64,000 nucleotides of DNA from CAIVVT01 sp963823095 (GCA_963823095.1 CAWGKI010000013.1:18181-82180); one strand, 5' to 3'. Positions 8,901 to 19,308 are shown, numbered from the stretch's first letter. The notes: generated by a model not told the origin, from the sequence alone. Made by a program: numbers and translations.

Positions 8901-9069
8901 CACCGGAAGCATCCGTTAGTAGACCGGAGATGCTGGCCCCACCGGATGATGCCTGAGAGAAGGCCAAGGGGGCGGTCAACAGAAGAAACATGATCGTCAA
9001 ACTCAGGCGTATCGAGAGCCTTCCCAACTCGGAAGGACCCGAGCCGACGTAAATTGATCTAGTCGTCAT
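5944..9069 (-). CDS. Oar-like TonB-dependent receptor with carboxypeptidase-regulatory domain
   Basis: A complete protein of 1041 residues. A signal peptide occupies about residues 20-40 (LTIMFLLLTAPLAFSQA). A carboxypeptidase-regulatory-like domain follows (GLLTDASGGVMPGVDLQVQN to about residue 130), then a plug region with NLPMNGRRWDNFTLTTPGA and MIDGMDNNQ. The rest is a beta-barrel ending in the outer-membrane signature RLTF. Such proteins are outer-membrane transporters or adhesins of unknown substrate, greatly expanded in acidobacteria. AAGGAGG lies 7 bases before the ATG. It is transcribed alone, with its own terminator at 5895-5930. Confidence 0.92.
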   Translation of the reverse strand: MTTRSIYVGSGPSELGRLSIRLSLTIMFLLLTAPLAFSQASSGGASISGLLTDASGGVMPGVDLQVQNIATNAVRTAQSNEIGRYEIVALQPGDYQIMASKHGFATLVRKGVTLAVGQRAVVDLAMQVSATASTMTVEANTSAVETDKTDVSTVVNLKDVMNLPMNGRRWDNFTLTTPGASNDGAYGLISFRGMSGLYNNNMIDGMDNNQAFFSEAKGRTRLSYAISTEAVQEFQVGTSAFSAQYGRSAGGVVNAVTRSGANQMHGGFFYMIRDDSLNAANPVGGPQLIGLGLSPKPKDRRQQFGPSLGGAVKQDKLFYFLSYDQQKRTFPAVVIPYSSSFLTSTGTAPGYSNAVSFFQGMVGPQPREGNQWVGLSKIDWNATPRNQFSSTINILRWDSPNGIQTAPTHGYHTSANGSDAVSAETVIGRWTAVITPTFVSDLRAQWGRDFEAQLPNAPGPGVSVTNGINFGMPNFLPRAAYPDEKRWQVAQNLSWVRGRHSVKFGYDLTQVKDTMINLYQGGGTYSFSTLNDFTLDCGNPAFPLPLQNCQAATVVPAGTIAGKHYNTFIQAFDTLGKGGETQFRTMDMAYYVEDTFRPIPALTVNLGLRYDLQTMPALQGNPDVPATNRINTDKNNFGPRLGVSWDPFGKQKTVVRFGGGVYYGRTQNSLLANLITNNGVRFKSYSFIPSSAGSPLFPNLLPGIPSGSGARPDVVFAAGDFANPAIYQTELSLEHEVFRNFTLSAIYMGNRGTRMPVFRDSNLFAPSQAATYTVCSSPQIGSSTACANPLTTFGVPFFSGARPNSSYGYMTVAESVVNTWYNALVIQAKKRFSKGFQLQAGFTWSKALDDDQNSITFTSSNVPMNPFNRRQDYSLSDFDQRRRFTMSGIWQLPTHRIESRNLRRAVHGFQLSGILTLADGRPYSGSVSGNPSPSGIQSGLLGVGGSSRVPYIGRNTFTGPGVANLDMRLSREISLSERIRWQLILEAFNVTNRVQVTGINTTQYNIRGAVLFPRPDFQTISAAGTNLFRERQLQLGTRLTF

Positions 9070-9162
9070 TTGATTTCCTCCTTACAGACTCCGTGCGATA
9101 TGGTCAGCTCAGTGGGCGATCCGGTCGGGGGGCACCTCTGCGATCCTCCCCTGATCGAACAG

Positions 9163-9387
9163 CTATGACGAGCGAGTACGTCCTTGCAGGGCGTTTTCTG
9201 CCTCAAACCAATCTTCTTCCGGAGATCCCTGTGGGCACCCTCGTTCTACCCAGCGCTGATAGGCAAGTTCTGCAACATCTTGTTCCTTCAGATACGCCAG
9301 AGAAGGCGGTTGAGAATTCCCTTTCTCACGGGTGTCCACGGCTTCCATCCGGGCACCGTTTGAACTCTTCGAATTTCGTTTTGACAC
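9163..9387 (-). CDS. DUF2934 domain protein
   Basis: A 74-residue protein starting with GTG, preceded by AAAGGAG. C-terminal signature: ELAYQRWVERGCPQGSPEED then WFEAE. It is divergent in the first 35 residues from the other two copies in the window but shares the MSK-x-NSK type start. It lies upstream of the TonB receptor on the same strand and could be co-transcribed. Function unknown. Confidence 0.85.
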   Translation of the reverse strand: MSKRNSKSSNGARMEAVDTREKGNSQPPSLAYLKEQDVAELAYQRWVERGCPQGSPEEDWFEAENALQGRTRSS

Positions 9388-10201
9388 AAGAAACTCCTTT
9401 CAAGACCGCGGCCGGGACATCTCGCCGCCGCGCCGTTTTGGCATTCGGAGACTACCCATGCATCCAGAATTCCAATGCGACTCGCTCACTCCCCTTGTTT
9501 GGTTCGTACATCGAATTAGAACCGGGCGCCGAGAGTGCTGATACTGCATCACATGAGACGACACCATCGAAGCCTTCACGCCTCTGATGGCCGCGCCGGT
9601 GCAATCCGCGCCTGATTCCAAGAACGACTTCTCATCTGCTCGTGTCTCTAGAATCTACGGCGTGAGTTTTCGGTGGTGCTGTTGCCCCAAATGCGGCACC
9701 ACCGCCCGAAAAGATCCTCAAGACGGGCCAGCGATCTGCAAGACTGGCGAGCGCAAGTGTGGCTGTGAGGTGGCTACCAACACTCCAGACGATGGCTCGT
9801 CACCTGCTTATTGGTTACCGAGACTCGACGGGAAGAACGAACTGAGGCCGGTACCGCGTCATCTCCTTGCGCGCGAATGTCTTCGTGAATTGCGCTAGCG
9901 ACATGATGCAATGCCAGCGGCTCCATCACAAAGCCCGCTGGAGCTGATGAGGCGCAACCGGCCGGGGCTATCCGGCGATGGTGACCGCGTCGAACGGTGC
10001 AATGCAGGATGCCTTCGCGGAGGTTCAGAGTAGACCCGAAAACCCTGCTCGGGATGGACCGTTTGGGGCGGTACCGACAGAAAGAGCGACCGAGCCCCCC
10101 TGGAATAGTGCATGAATGAGAGCATCACAGTCGGGCGAGTGTTGGTCAGGAAGGGCTCTGCGGGCGATAAGAGACCAGCCTGGGAACTTCGGGTTGTGCG
10201 G
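9388..10201. other. No intact gene; contains one copy of a diverged repeat (about 9678-9830)
   Basis: A 103-codon frame (9587-9898, plus) includes two CxxC pairs but has no ribosome-binding site. In a different plus frame the same DNA reads PPPEKILKT, matching PPPEKVLYT in a similar stretch at 13932-14076. Both look like decayed copies of one element. Nothing else is recognised. Confidence 0.4.
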
Positions 10202-10837
10202 ATGTTTCAAAAGTGCGCTATTGCAGCCGCATGGCTCTTCCTCATGGCAGGCTCCCTTCGTGCGGAGGAGGTCTGGACACTGCATGGCTTCGACTATGGG
10301 CTGATCAGAACGAAACGCATGGAGCTTGACCTGCACACCAGGTTCCGTACGAACCAGCATATGACGAATTTCCAGCAGGGCCGCTCTGGCGCCGTCCTAC
10401 GCTGGAACGCATATCGGCGATTCACTCCGATCGGCGGGTACTATTTTGGACAGCAGGAAGACGGGCGCGATGAATGGACTAAGTTCCACCGCGTGTTTGG
10501 AGGCGGCGAAGCGCTGGTATACGGCACCAAGGGAATGCGGCTGGCGAGCCGAACCCTGATTGAGCGGTTCATCGCCGTGCCTGGCATTGACTTCAATCGA
10601 TACCGACAGCGATTGCGACTGTCTGTCGACGGCAAGCTCGGTCCCTTTTTGAGTAGTGAATGGTTTTTTGACGCCAAGGGTTACTTGAGTGCGCGCCACG
10701 GGGGTGGTGTCCGTTGGAAGTGGAGTTCCTGGAGTTGGGTGGAGGCCGGCTACCTGTACGACGATCGCAGCCCCAAACTCGGGCCAAAACGCCATATGAT
10801 CGTCACCCAAATGTTTTTTGGCCGGCCGAAGGAGTAG
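10202..10837 (+). CDS. DUF2490-type outer-membrane beta-barrel protein
   Basis: I chose ATG 10202 because it starts directly with a signal peptide (MFQKCAIAAAWLFLMAGSLR, cleavage near AEE). The mature part of about 190 residues alternates hydrophobic and polar residues (HTRFRTNQHMTNFQQGRSGA, RTLIERFIAVPGIDFNRYRQ, EWFFDAKG) as in DUF2490 proteins, and ends in an aromatic-rich strand (MIVTQMFF). Role unknown; probably a small outer-membrane barrel. An upstream in-frame ATG at 10112 would add 30 residues without a signal peptide. Confidence 0.75.
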   Translation: MFQKCAIAAAWLFLMAGSLRAEEVWTLHGFDYGLIRTKRMELDLHTRFRTNQHMTNFQQGRSGAVLRWNAYRRFTPIGGYYFGQQEDGRDEWTKFHRVFGGGEALVYGTKGMRLASRTLIERFIAVPGIDFNRYRQRLRLSVDGKLGPFLSSEWFFDAKGYLSARHGGGVRWKWSSWSWVEAGYLYDDRSPKLGPKRHMIVTQMFFGRPKE

Positions 10838-10989
10838 GCGTGGCGATCGGGCTGTGCGTGTCGGACCCTCCAAGCCCTGGACAGCACGGTGGAGCGATCT
10901 TGGAAGCCTAGGAACGAGTCGGCGCGGCGAGCAGCAGCGAGTCCACACTGGCCGCCCGTGTGCCTACGGCTTATGAGGAGGAGTTCATC

Positions 10990-13741
10990 ATGAGTGGCTA
11001 CCAGATTACGGGACACCGGACGCGAAGTCCTCGCCTCCGGCGCAGCCTCCTTGGTTTCGCTATTGTCGCTGGCCTGATCTTGCTTGGCGCTCCGATCGTA
11101 GCGTCTTACGTCATCGAGTACCAGTGGTGGCGCGAAATGAGACAGGTCTCCACCTGGGTCGACATGATGTTGTACAAGGTGTCCCCGGTCGCGGTGGCGA
11201 CGTTGCTCATCTTCGGAGTTCTCCTTGCAGCCCATGGCCGAGGAGTGAAGTTCGCCGGCATAAGGCTGAAGGAGCATCCCCGGTACGCCAAACTTTCGGC
11301 GGCGGTATTGCTGTTCATTGCCATCGTGCTCGCTGCGGGCGCGATCGATACCTGGACCGTAGTTCGCTATTTCGGCGCGTGGAATTTGCCGGTCGAGGCA
11401 ACGGCGTGGAGAGACTCTGTCTTTGGTCTGCCGCTGGGGTTCTACCTGTTCGACTTGCCTTTTTACGCCTTGTTGCGGGGTTTTGTTCTAGTCTTGGCCG
11501 TGGGGGCCGGCGTGGTCTACTGGCTCACGGCACGCGGCTGGCAGCTACGCGAACGGATTGCCGAACTCCAGAAGGAGGGCGAGCTGAATATCAGCATCCT
11601 CAGGCTTCGAGGCGCTCTTGAGTCCAGGTTCCTTCGCGGCGTGGTCGCTGTGTTTCTGCTGGCGTTCGCTCTCCGCTATTTCCTGGGCCGGTACGAGATG
11701 GTCTGGAACGACCACGGCTTCATGGTTGGGGTGGATTATGTGGACCAGCAATTCACATTGCCTTTGCAGTGGCTGGTGATCGCCGCCAGCTTGGCGGCGG
11801 CCGTTTTTGTCAGCGCGGGCCGCTGGAAACTGGCTGCCTGGATGGCGCTGGCGCTCGCTATCCGGGTTGCTGGCCCTCCGGCGGTCAGAGCGGCTTATGT
11901 GCGGCCCAATGAGATTTCACTCGAGCGTCCCTACATTCAAAAACACATCGAGGCGACGCGTAGCGCGTTCGGCTTGGATCGGCGCGTGACGGAGACGGAA
12001 GTTGCCGCTAAGCTCGATGGCCACTTCGATCCGGCCAAGAACCAAGCCCTGCTCCAGAACGTGCGGCTCTGGGATTGGCGCGCCTTTCGCGATACGGTCA
12101 CGCAAATTCAGGCGCTCCGGCCGTATTATTCATTCGCTGACACCGACGTGGACCGGTACATGATCGACGGCCAGTTGCGTCAGGTATTGCTCACGCCGCG
12201 CGAATTGGACATCCGGCAATTGCCTGATGCGAAGACCCGCTGGATTAATCCGCATTTCATTTACACCCACGGTTACGGTCTCGGTGATGGCGGAGGCGAA
12301 TCGGATCACCGCCGACGGTCTGCCCCTTCTCTTTATCCAGGATGCCCCCGCAGTCGTCAAGACGGGCAGCCTGAAGCTCACACGTCCCGAGCTCTACTAC
12401 GGGGAAGTTACTCACGAGCCGGTCTTCGTACACACAGCACAACCCGAGTTCAACTACCCGTCTGGCGCGGACAACGTGTTTGCTCGCTACGAGGGTAAGG
12501 GCGGGTTTCCAGTTTCCTCCCTGCCCATGCGCATCGCGGCGGCAGTCGCACAAGCAGATCCCAACATCGTACTGACGGGCTATCTTACCCCCGATAGCCG
12601 GATGATGATCCGGCGGAATGTGATAGAGCGTCTCCGCTCCTTGGCTTCGTTCATTACCTGGGAACACGATCCTTACCTGGTCGTCACCGAGGCAGGCCGG
12701 CTGGTCTGGACTGTGGACGGGTATACCACTTCCAACGCGCATCCCTATTCCCGCAGTGTTCAACTGGAGGACGTCGGAGCGGTGAACTATATGCGCAACG
12801 CGGTCAAGGCGACTGTAGATGCCTACGACGGGGAGACGCGAATCTACATATTCGACCCAACCGACCCAATGATTCGGGTATACCAGCAGCTTTTCCCGCG
12901 CCTGCTGGTGCCGATTTCAGAGATGCCCACCGACCTGAGAGCCCATGCCCGATACCCCGAGACGTTCTTCCGTGTGCAGGCGGAAGTCTACCGCACTTTC
13001 CACATGAGGGACCCGCAGGCCTTCTATAACAAGGAGGATCTCTGGGACATCTCGAGGACCGTCCAGGGACAAGGCGCAGCCGCCCGTCCGGAGCCGGTTG
13101 CGCCCACCTACGTGGTTGCGAGTCTGCCGGGAGAGGACGAAGCGGAGTTCCTGCTGATCACGTCCTTCACCCCACGAAACAAGGACAACATGATCGGCCT
13201 GATGGTGGCACGCTGCGACGGGGAACGTCTCGGCGAGTTGGTCGTCCTGCAACTCTCCAAGCAGGAATTGATTTTCGGCACCATGCAGATCGGGGCGCGG
13301 ATCAACCAGGAACAGACAATCTCGAAGGACTTGTCGCTGTGGAACCAGCAGGGCTCGCAGGTGCTGCGCGGTCAAACGCTAGTGCTTCCGGTCGGGAATA
13401 CTTTCTTGTACGTTGAGCCGCTCTATATCCAAGCCTCCGAGGCGCGCATGCCGCAATTGAAAAAGGTCGTCCTGGCCATCGGAAATACTTTGATCTATAG
13501 GGATACATACGAACAGGCGCTGGGCGACTTGAGCGCTTTGATGCGGGGCGGAGTTGCTGAGACGGCACAGGTACCAGTGGCAGCAGCAACGGTCCAAGGT
13601 GCTCCTGGTGAGCCAGCGCTCGATCGCCTGAAGGAGTCTATCCGCAGTCGTTTACTCAGATCCCGTGAACTCTTCTCTCAAGGCAAATGGGCTGAAGCCG
13701 GCAGGGAACTGGACGCCATTGAAGCTGAAGTTCGGAAGTAG
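10990..13741 (+). pseudogene. UPF0182 (COG1615) membrane protein, single +1 frameshift
   Basis: ATG 10990 follows GAGGAGGAG. The N-terminal third has the family's several transmembrane helices (about residues 17-275). The large extracytoplasmic domain follows (RWINPHFIYTHGYGL, then LPLLFIQDAP, RPELYYGE). The frame breaks at about 12282: the sequence passes from frame 1 (HGYGL) to frame 2 (VMAEANRITADGLP), which is exactly where intact relatives continue without a gap, so one extra base (G in CTCGGTGATG) explains it. Corrected length is about 916 residues, normal for the family. The C-terminus has the usual alpha-helical tail (LLRSRELFSQGKWAEAGREL). Function unknown. Confidence 0.85.
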
Positions 13742-14318
13742 CTGGCACCGGACAGGTGGCAGACGCGGAAGATCGTGCCAGGTATGGCGCTTCGGTGGCT
13801 GCAAGGGGCTTCGTCGGCCCTTTTAATCGCCAAATACGGCATTGTAGACGTCCTGGCCCGCCAATCTCTTGTCTTTCCTCAACCAAAATGAAATGAAGAT
13901 CTTCGGCCGGTGTTTTAGCATCTCGGGCGGGTGGATGCCCGAATTGAGCCACCGCCGCCCGAAAAGGTCCTCTATACGGACCACGATTGTGCGAGACGTG
14001 CATGCGGAAGGTGCGTCTGCCCGGTGCCATCGGCAGTCCGGCAGATGGCTGGTCACATGCTTGGTGATACTCCAGAGGAGTCTTAAGGAAAGCGAAACGC
14101 ACGGCAGCGCCACTGACGTACCCACTTTCTCTCCAGACCTGTGCGTCGTTCCGAGTTCGACAGCCCCCAGATATCCAGGGCTGGGCTTGAGAGTCGTCGC
14201 GGTCGTCGCGTGGTGCTGTCAGGTGCTCCATGATACCCGCACCTGAGTTGGAGAGATCTGGGAAATCTGGAAGAAAGGCGATGCGGCGAGCAGCCGCACG
14301 CGTGATGCGAGTGTCCAT
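13742..14318. other. No intact gene; second copy of the diverged repeat (about 13932-14076)
   Basis: The plus strand reads ARIEPPPPEKVLYTDHDC and QMAGHMLGDTPEES in one short frame, comparable to the stretch at 9678-9830. The element has no start or ribosome-binding site here. The remainder is unassigned and includes the promoter region of the HtpX gene. Confidence 0.4.
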
Positions 14319-15389
14319 ATGAATCGAATGAAAACCCTGGTGCTCATAGCGATGTTGACCGCACTTCTGCTCTGGGTGGGACAGGCCTTGGCTGGACGGG
14401 CCGGCCTGCTCATCGCGCTCGCGGTTGCCGGCACGATGAACTTCGTTTCTTATTGGTTTTCCGACAAGATTGTTTTGCGCATGCATAGCGCACAGGAGGT
14501 CACCGAAGTAGCTGCTCCCGGCCTGCATGCACTGGTACGCGACCTCGCGATGCGGGGCAATCTGCCGATCCCGAAAGTCTATCTGATGGCGGAGGATGCG
14601 CCGAATGCCTTCGCAACGGGACGCAATCCCAATCACGCAGCCGTAGCCGTCACCGAGGGGCTACTGCGCTCACTGAATCGGCAGGAACTCTCCGGGGTGA
14701 TCGCACACGAATTGGCCCACGTACAAAACCGAGACACTCTCATCATGACAGCAACGGCTACCATCGCGGGCGCATTGAGCATGCTGGCGAACACAGCCAT
14801 GTGGGGCATGATGTTTTCAAGCGGACGGTCTTCTGATGGCGACAAGGAGTCCGGTCCATTGGGTGGACTGCTCGGAGTCATTCTGGCTCCGTTCCTGGCA
14901 ATCCTCATTCAAATGGCGATCTCTCGATCCAGAGAGTTCCTGGCGGATGAGCGAGGCGCCCGGATAACTGGCAACCCGCTTGCCCTTGCCAGCGCATTGC
15001 GCAAGATCGAGGCGATGAGCCGGGAGTTGCCGATGACTACAGGCACCCCGGCGACGGCCCATATGTTCATTCTGAATCCATTCTCCGGTGTCGGCTTGAT
15101 GCGTATATTCAGCACCCATCCGCCGACGCAGGCGCGCATTCAGCGTCTTGAGGCTCTGGCCCTTGAGAGCGGTTCCTCGTGTCCTATTAGGAAGGTAGCT
15201 CTCATGCGGAAGAGTACTCGGACCGTTCTTCGGTTGTTTGTTACTGGTGGTCGGGATCGCCGGTCTACTGCTCCCGATCATTCCGGGAACCCCGTTTCTC
15301 ATCGCGGCCGTCGCGGTGTTGGGCTCGGACCACCCTGTGATCCGCCCGTGGAAAGAGCGTGTCAACCGCTGGATGAAGAAGGACCATGA
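14319..15389 (+). CDS. htpX: HtpX-like M48 family membrane zinc metalloprotease (annotated end is artificial)
   Basis: Two N-terminal transmembrane helices precede the catalytic motif GVIAHELAHVQNRDT (HExxH). A second helix pair follows around residues 150-200, then SREFLADERGA with the third zinc ligand, and the family C-terminus STHPPTQARIQRLEALA near residue 285. HtpX degrades misfolded membrane proteins. The last 60 or so codons of this frame (from about 15200) are not protease: they read through the next gene in its wrong frame. The natural stop is probably near 15190-15200. Confidence 0.88.
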   Translation: MNRMKTLVLIAMLTALLLWVGQALAGRAGLLIALAVAGTMNFVSYWFSDKIVLRMHSAQEVTEVAAPGLHALVRDLAMRGNLPIPKVYLMAEDAPNAFATGRNPNHAAVAVTEGLLRSLNRQELSGVIAHELAHVQNRDTLIMTATATIAGALSMLANTAMWGMMFSSGRSSDGDKESGPLGGLLGVILAPFLAILIQMAISRSREFLADERGARITGNPLALASALRKIEAMSRELPMTTGTPATAHMFILNPFSGVGLMRIFSTHPPTQARIQRLEALALESGSSCPIRKVALMRKSTRTVLRLFVTGGRDRRSTAPDHSGNPVSHRGRRGVGLGPPCDPPVERACQPLDEEGP

Positions 15390-15411
15390 ATCAAAGGAGA
15401 TGAACCAATGA
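15204..15411 (+). pseudogene. PGPGW/DUF454-like small transmembrane protein with +1 frameshift
   Basis: ATG 15204 is preceded by AGGAAGG and reads MRKSTRTVL. After an extra base near 15231 the +1 frame continues LLLVVGIAGLLLPIIPGTPF, then LIAAVAVLGSDHP and WKERVNRWMKK, the signature of small PGPGW-type inner-membrane proteins. It stops at TGA 15409-15411, overlapping the ATG of the next gene (ATGA), which confirms the reading frame. Corrected length is about 68 residues. Function unknown. Confidence 0.7.
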
Positions 15412-15674
15412 AATGTCCCGTCTGCAGCATCGACTTAAACATGATGGAACGGCAGGGAGTCGAGATCGACTACTGCCCTAAATGCCGCGGTGTATGGCTG
15501 GACCGCGGGGAACTCGACAAGATCATTGAGCGTTCCGGCGCACCGCCGTCTCAAAGCCGGCCTGAGCAAGATGATCGCGATCAGCACGACGATTACTACA
15601 AGCAAGGCGAACATCACGCTCCCAAGGACCGGAGGCGGCAGGGCTTCTTGGCGAGAATGCTTGATTTCGATTGA
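15408..15674 (+). CDS. TFIIB-type zinc-ribbon protein
   Basis: An 88-residue protein. MKCPVCSIDLNMMERQGVEI and DYCPKCRGVWLDRGELDKII make the zf-TFIIB pattern: CPxC, about 20 residues, CPxCxGxWLDxGEL. The tail is acidic and histidine-rich (DDRDQHDDYYKQGEHH) and might bind metal. Translation is coupled to the upstream PGPGW gene (ATGA). Probably a small zinc protein of unknown role. A longer paralogue starts at 23513. Confidence 0.85.
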   Translation: MKCPVCSIDLNMMERQGVEIDYCPKCRGVWLDRGELDKIIERSGAPPSQSRPEQDDRDQHDDYYKQGEHHAPKDRRRQGFLARMLDFD

Positions 15675-15774
15675 GAGACCGAGCGAGGCGAACTGGGCGA
15701 GGTGTCCCGCATCTTCTTATGCCGGGGCTTGCTGGTCCCGCCTTCCGCGGCCGTCTGACGAAATTCAGTTCATG

Positions 15775-15880
15775 GGAGTGCCGCGGTTGAGGTGGTAGAG
15801 CACAACGACGTCTTGATGAATCTGGGTGGGGATGGCTGTTTGTCGCGGTATGCTGCCCCTGCTGAGTACCTGTCTTAAGC
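15775..15880 (+). pseudogene. 3' fragment of an eRF1-like gene
   Basis: Reads VEVVEHNDVLMNLGGDGCLS and ends at TAA. This matches the C-terminus of the gene at 42591-43742 (VEVVEHSDVLMNLGGVGCLL) at both DNA and protein level. Only about 100 bases survive, without any start. Confidence 0.75.
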
Positions 15881-15994
15881 GGCCTGAACCAGACCCACTC
15901 ATCGCCTGAAACGCCGTGCCGTTCGAGTGCATCATTCGTCATAGAGAAGCCCCAGCTATGAGGTTAGCCGCTTCTACGCGGCCCGGGGAGTGCC

Positions 15995-18900
15995 ATGCGC
16001 AGACTGGTGGGCGAGTTTGTCGGGTCGGCGTCCGGGATCGCCAACGGGATTCGAATTGTCGTCCTTCGGGCACGCACGCGAAGACGCACCCGAATCGCCG
16101 TCAGGATCCTCAGCGCCACTCTGTTTGGTGCTGTACTGGCTGCAGAAGTCCATACCTCATGGTTTCAGTCGAAAGTTTTGAGCGCCGCCGCCGACACGCC
16201 TCACGTTCTCAGTGCAGCCGGGTCCGAGCCCGAGTATTCGATACCCTCACTCGGGGCCCTATGATCGCCGGCTTGGGTACACTGAGTTGCCGGCATTCCT
16301 TGACAGACTGAAAAGATCAGGATTCGAGGTTAGCGCCCAAGCTCGACTGTCACGCTCCTCCGCAATTATGGCGGATCTGACCGGATTCAGCGTCTATCCG
16401 GAGAAGCGAAGCGCCGGGCTGCACCTTCTCGACCACAACGGCCGGACGCTGTTTCACCGCCTGTACCCGGAGCGCACGTATTCTGATTTCGAGATGATCC
16501 CGCCAGTGATCATCCGCAGCCTGCTGTTTGTTGAGAACCGGGAACTGCTCGATCCGAAGGCGTCCCGGCGGAATCCGGCGGTGGAATGGGATCGTCTGGC
16601 CAAGGCATTGGGCGATGTGACCATCCACTGGTTCCGGCCAAGCACGCCGATCGCGGGCGGCAGCACTCTGGCCACCCAGATCGAGAAGGTCCGGCATTCC
16701 CCGGAAGGTCGAACGTCCTCGGCTGTTGAAAAAGCCCGGCAGATGGTGGCCGCGTCATTAGCGCGCTTACGCGGGCGGGGAGGAAACCATGGCTGCCCGC
16801 CGGCGGATCGTTCAGGACTATCTGAATTCTCTTCCGCTGGCATCCCGGCCCGGCTACGGCGAAGTCTGCGGGCTCGGCGATGGACTGTGGGTCTGGTTTG
16901 GTGCGAACTTCAGCGAGGTCAACCGTCTCCTATGGCTGATGGACTCGGAACCCGCGGCGACCCCTCTCGCACCCGAGCAGGCAAAAGCATACCGCCAGGT
17001 ACTGAGTTTGGTGCTGGCCGCTAAGAAACCGACGGTTTACCTGAACGGAGATCACAACAGACTTTCTGCGCGGGTAGATTCCTATCTCCGGCTGTTTTCG
17101 GAAGCCGGCGTAATTCCCGTGCGCCTCCGGGATGCTGCTTTGAACATCCCTCATGCAATCCGCGTGACTGCCCCCGACCCTCCCGCGGTCAACTTTGTTC
17201 AGCGAAAGGGAGCGGACTCGATCCGGGTCGAACTGACGAGCCGCCTTGGACTGGAGAGGCTTTACGATCTTGACCGTCTCGACATGACTGCGCAGACTAC
17301 GCTGGACAGCGGCGTGAGCGCCGAGGTCGCGAAGGTCTTGAGCAGCCTGTCCGATCCCTCTTTCGCGACGGCTGCAGGCCTCACGGGAGCGCGATTGTTG
17401 AATACCGATGCCCTGGGGCCGGTCACCTACAGCTTTACTCTTTACGAGCGAACGCAGACCGGCAATGTGATGCGTGTTCAGGTCGACAGCTTCGACGGGC
17501 CTTTGAGCATCAATGAGGGGACCAAGCTGGAACTGGGCTCCACCGCGAAACTGCGAACCCTGGTGACCTATTTGGAAGCAGTAGAAGAACTTCACAATCG
17601 GTACACGAGGGAGGACCGTTGGGGAGAGAATGCCCCGAATGCTCAAGACCGCCTCAGCCGTTGGGCCACCGGGCACTTGGCATCCGCAACCGACAAGGGC
17701 CTCCCGGCAATGCTCGAGGCCGCCATGAACCGAACGTATTCCGCGAATCCCGGGGAACGGTTTTTCACCGGAGGTGGCGCCCATCAATTCACCAACTTCG
17801 ATGCCAAAGACAATGGGCGCCTCCTTACTGTACGGGAGGCTTTTCAGAGATCCGTGAACCTGGTGTTCATCCGATTGATGCGGGATCTCGTGAACTTTTT
17901 CATGTACCGGAGCCCGGGCGTGTCCTGGCGCATCATCGAGAATGAAAATGATCCGATTCGCCTCCGCTACCTCAGCCGGTTTGCGGACGAGGAGGGTCGG
18001 AAATTCCTTCACCGGTTCTACACCAAGTATGCCGGCATCCCTGCCGACAGCGCTTTGGCGGCGCTCACCCGAGACGAGCGGGCACCCCTTCAACAACTGG
18101 CCGTCATACATCGTTCGGTCAGACCGGAGGCGGACCTCAATGAGTTCGCCGCGTTTCTCACATCCCGCCCGGCGGGCAAGGGCCTCGCGCCGGGCAAGGT
18201 CCTGGAGTTGTACCGCTCATATAGCCTCGGGCAGTACAACCTCAATGATCGGGCATATCTGGCGCACGTGCATCCGCTGGAACTGTGGCTCGTTGGTTAC
18301 CTCCACCAGCACCCCGGCGCGCCGTTCCGAACAGTCGAGGTGGCGAGTGTCCAGGTGCGCCAGGAAGTCTACCAGTGGCTGCTCCGAAGCAGGCGCAAAC
18401 ACGCCCAGGACGTCAGAATTCGGACCTTGATGGAGGCTGACGCGTTCCAGGAGATCCACCGGCGCTGGCAGCGGCTGGGTTTCCCCTTTTCCTCGCTGGT
18501 CCCTTCGCTGGCCACCGCTATCGGCAGTTCGTGCGACACCCCGGCGGCCCTGTCCGAACTGGTGAGCATCATTGTGAACGGCGGGGTGCGATATCCGGTC
18601 ACGCGAATCCAGCGGATTCACTTTGCCGAAGCAACACCATTTGAGAGTGTCTTGACTCCATTGCCGCGGAGCGGACAAGTCGTGCTGTCGCCCGAGGTTG
18701 CAGATAAGTTGAAGCAGGAGCTGATCGGTGTTGTGGAGGGCGGTACCGGTAGACGGGCGTTGGGATCGGTCGTTCTGAACAACGGACGTACGATTCCCGT
18801 GGGCGGCAAGACCGGAACGGGCGACAACCGGCTGCGCGTCTATGGTTCCCGAGGAGCGCTATTGGGATCGAACGCTGTAAACCGCACAGCCGCGTTCGTC

Positions 18901-19197
18901 TTCTTCATCGGCGACCGATTCTTCGGAACGGTAGTCGCTTACGTCCCAGGTGCTCAAGCCGCTCACTATACTTTCACGAGCGCCTTGCCGATCCAAGTAT
19001 TCCGGCAACTCGTTCCGAAGTTGCGCCCCCTGCTCGATCGGGAGATTGCCGCTGCCAATCCATCGATCCTCCTCGACGATACCGTCGGCGCGTACGAACC
19101 GATTCGAAGTATCGGGGCGGTTCCACCCAAAGTGCTTCACTCGAGGAGAATCACGCCGAGCAGTAGCGCGGTGAGAAGCAGGATCGTTATTCCGTGA
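15995..19197 (+). pseudogene. Class A penicillin-binding protein (GT51 plus transpeptidase), two +1 frameshifts
   Basis: Three consecutive frames encode one protein. 15995-16260 carries the N-terminal cytoplasmic tail and one transmembrane helix. 16250-16770 carries the glycosyltransferase domain (SLLFVENREL with the catalytic Glu, then GGSTLATQIEK). 16789-19197 carries the transpeptidase with GSTAKL (SxxK), SVNLVF (SxN) and GGKTGTGD (KTG). The breaks sit at GGGG runs (about 16250 and 16768); removing one G at each restores a continuous protein of about 1066 residues. It would polymerise and cross-link peptidoglycan at the outer face of the inner membrane. A fragment of a paralogue lies at 4480-4785. 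GGGGAG precedes the ATG. Confidence 0.85.
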
Positions 19198-19283
19198 GTG
19201 CCCATGTAAAAGAGAATCTTCTGCGCGCGCACGAAGGGCAGGCTCTCGTTCGTTCTTAGCTTCTGCCAAAGGTTAGCGAGCAT
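19137..19283 (-). CDS. Small single-pass membrane protein (48 aa)
   Basis: Encodes MLANLWQKLRTNESLPFVRA, then a polar stretch and the hydrophobic helix GITILLLTALLLGVILLE at the C-terminus. GGAGG lies 8 bases before the ATG. The last 20 codons overlap the 3' end of the PBP gene on the opposite strand. It sits 25 bases from the IS630 left end, so the insertion may have cut its promoter. No family recognised. Confidence 0.5.
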   Translation of the reverse strand: MLANLWQKLRTNESLPFVRAQKILFYMGTHGITILLLTALLLGVILLE

Positions 19284-19308
19284 GGTGGTGGCCTCCACCT
19301 ATGAACTA

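Noticed and set aside
16930..18111. 393-codon minus-strand frame
   Set aside because: Antisense of the penicillin-binding protein gene; no independent support.
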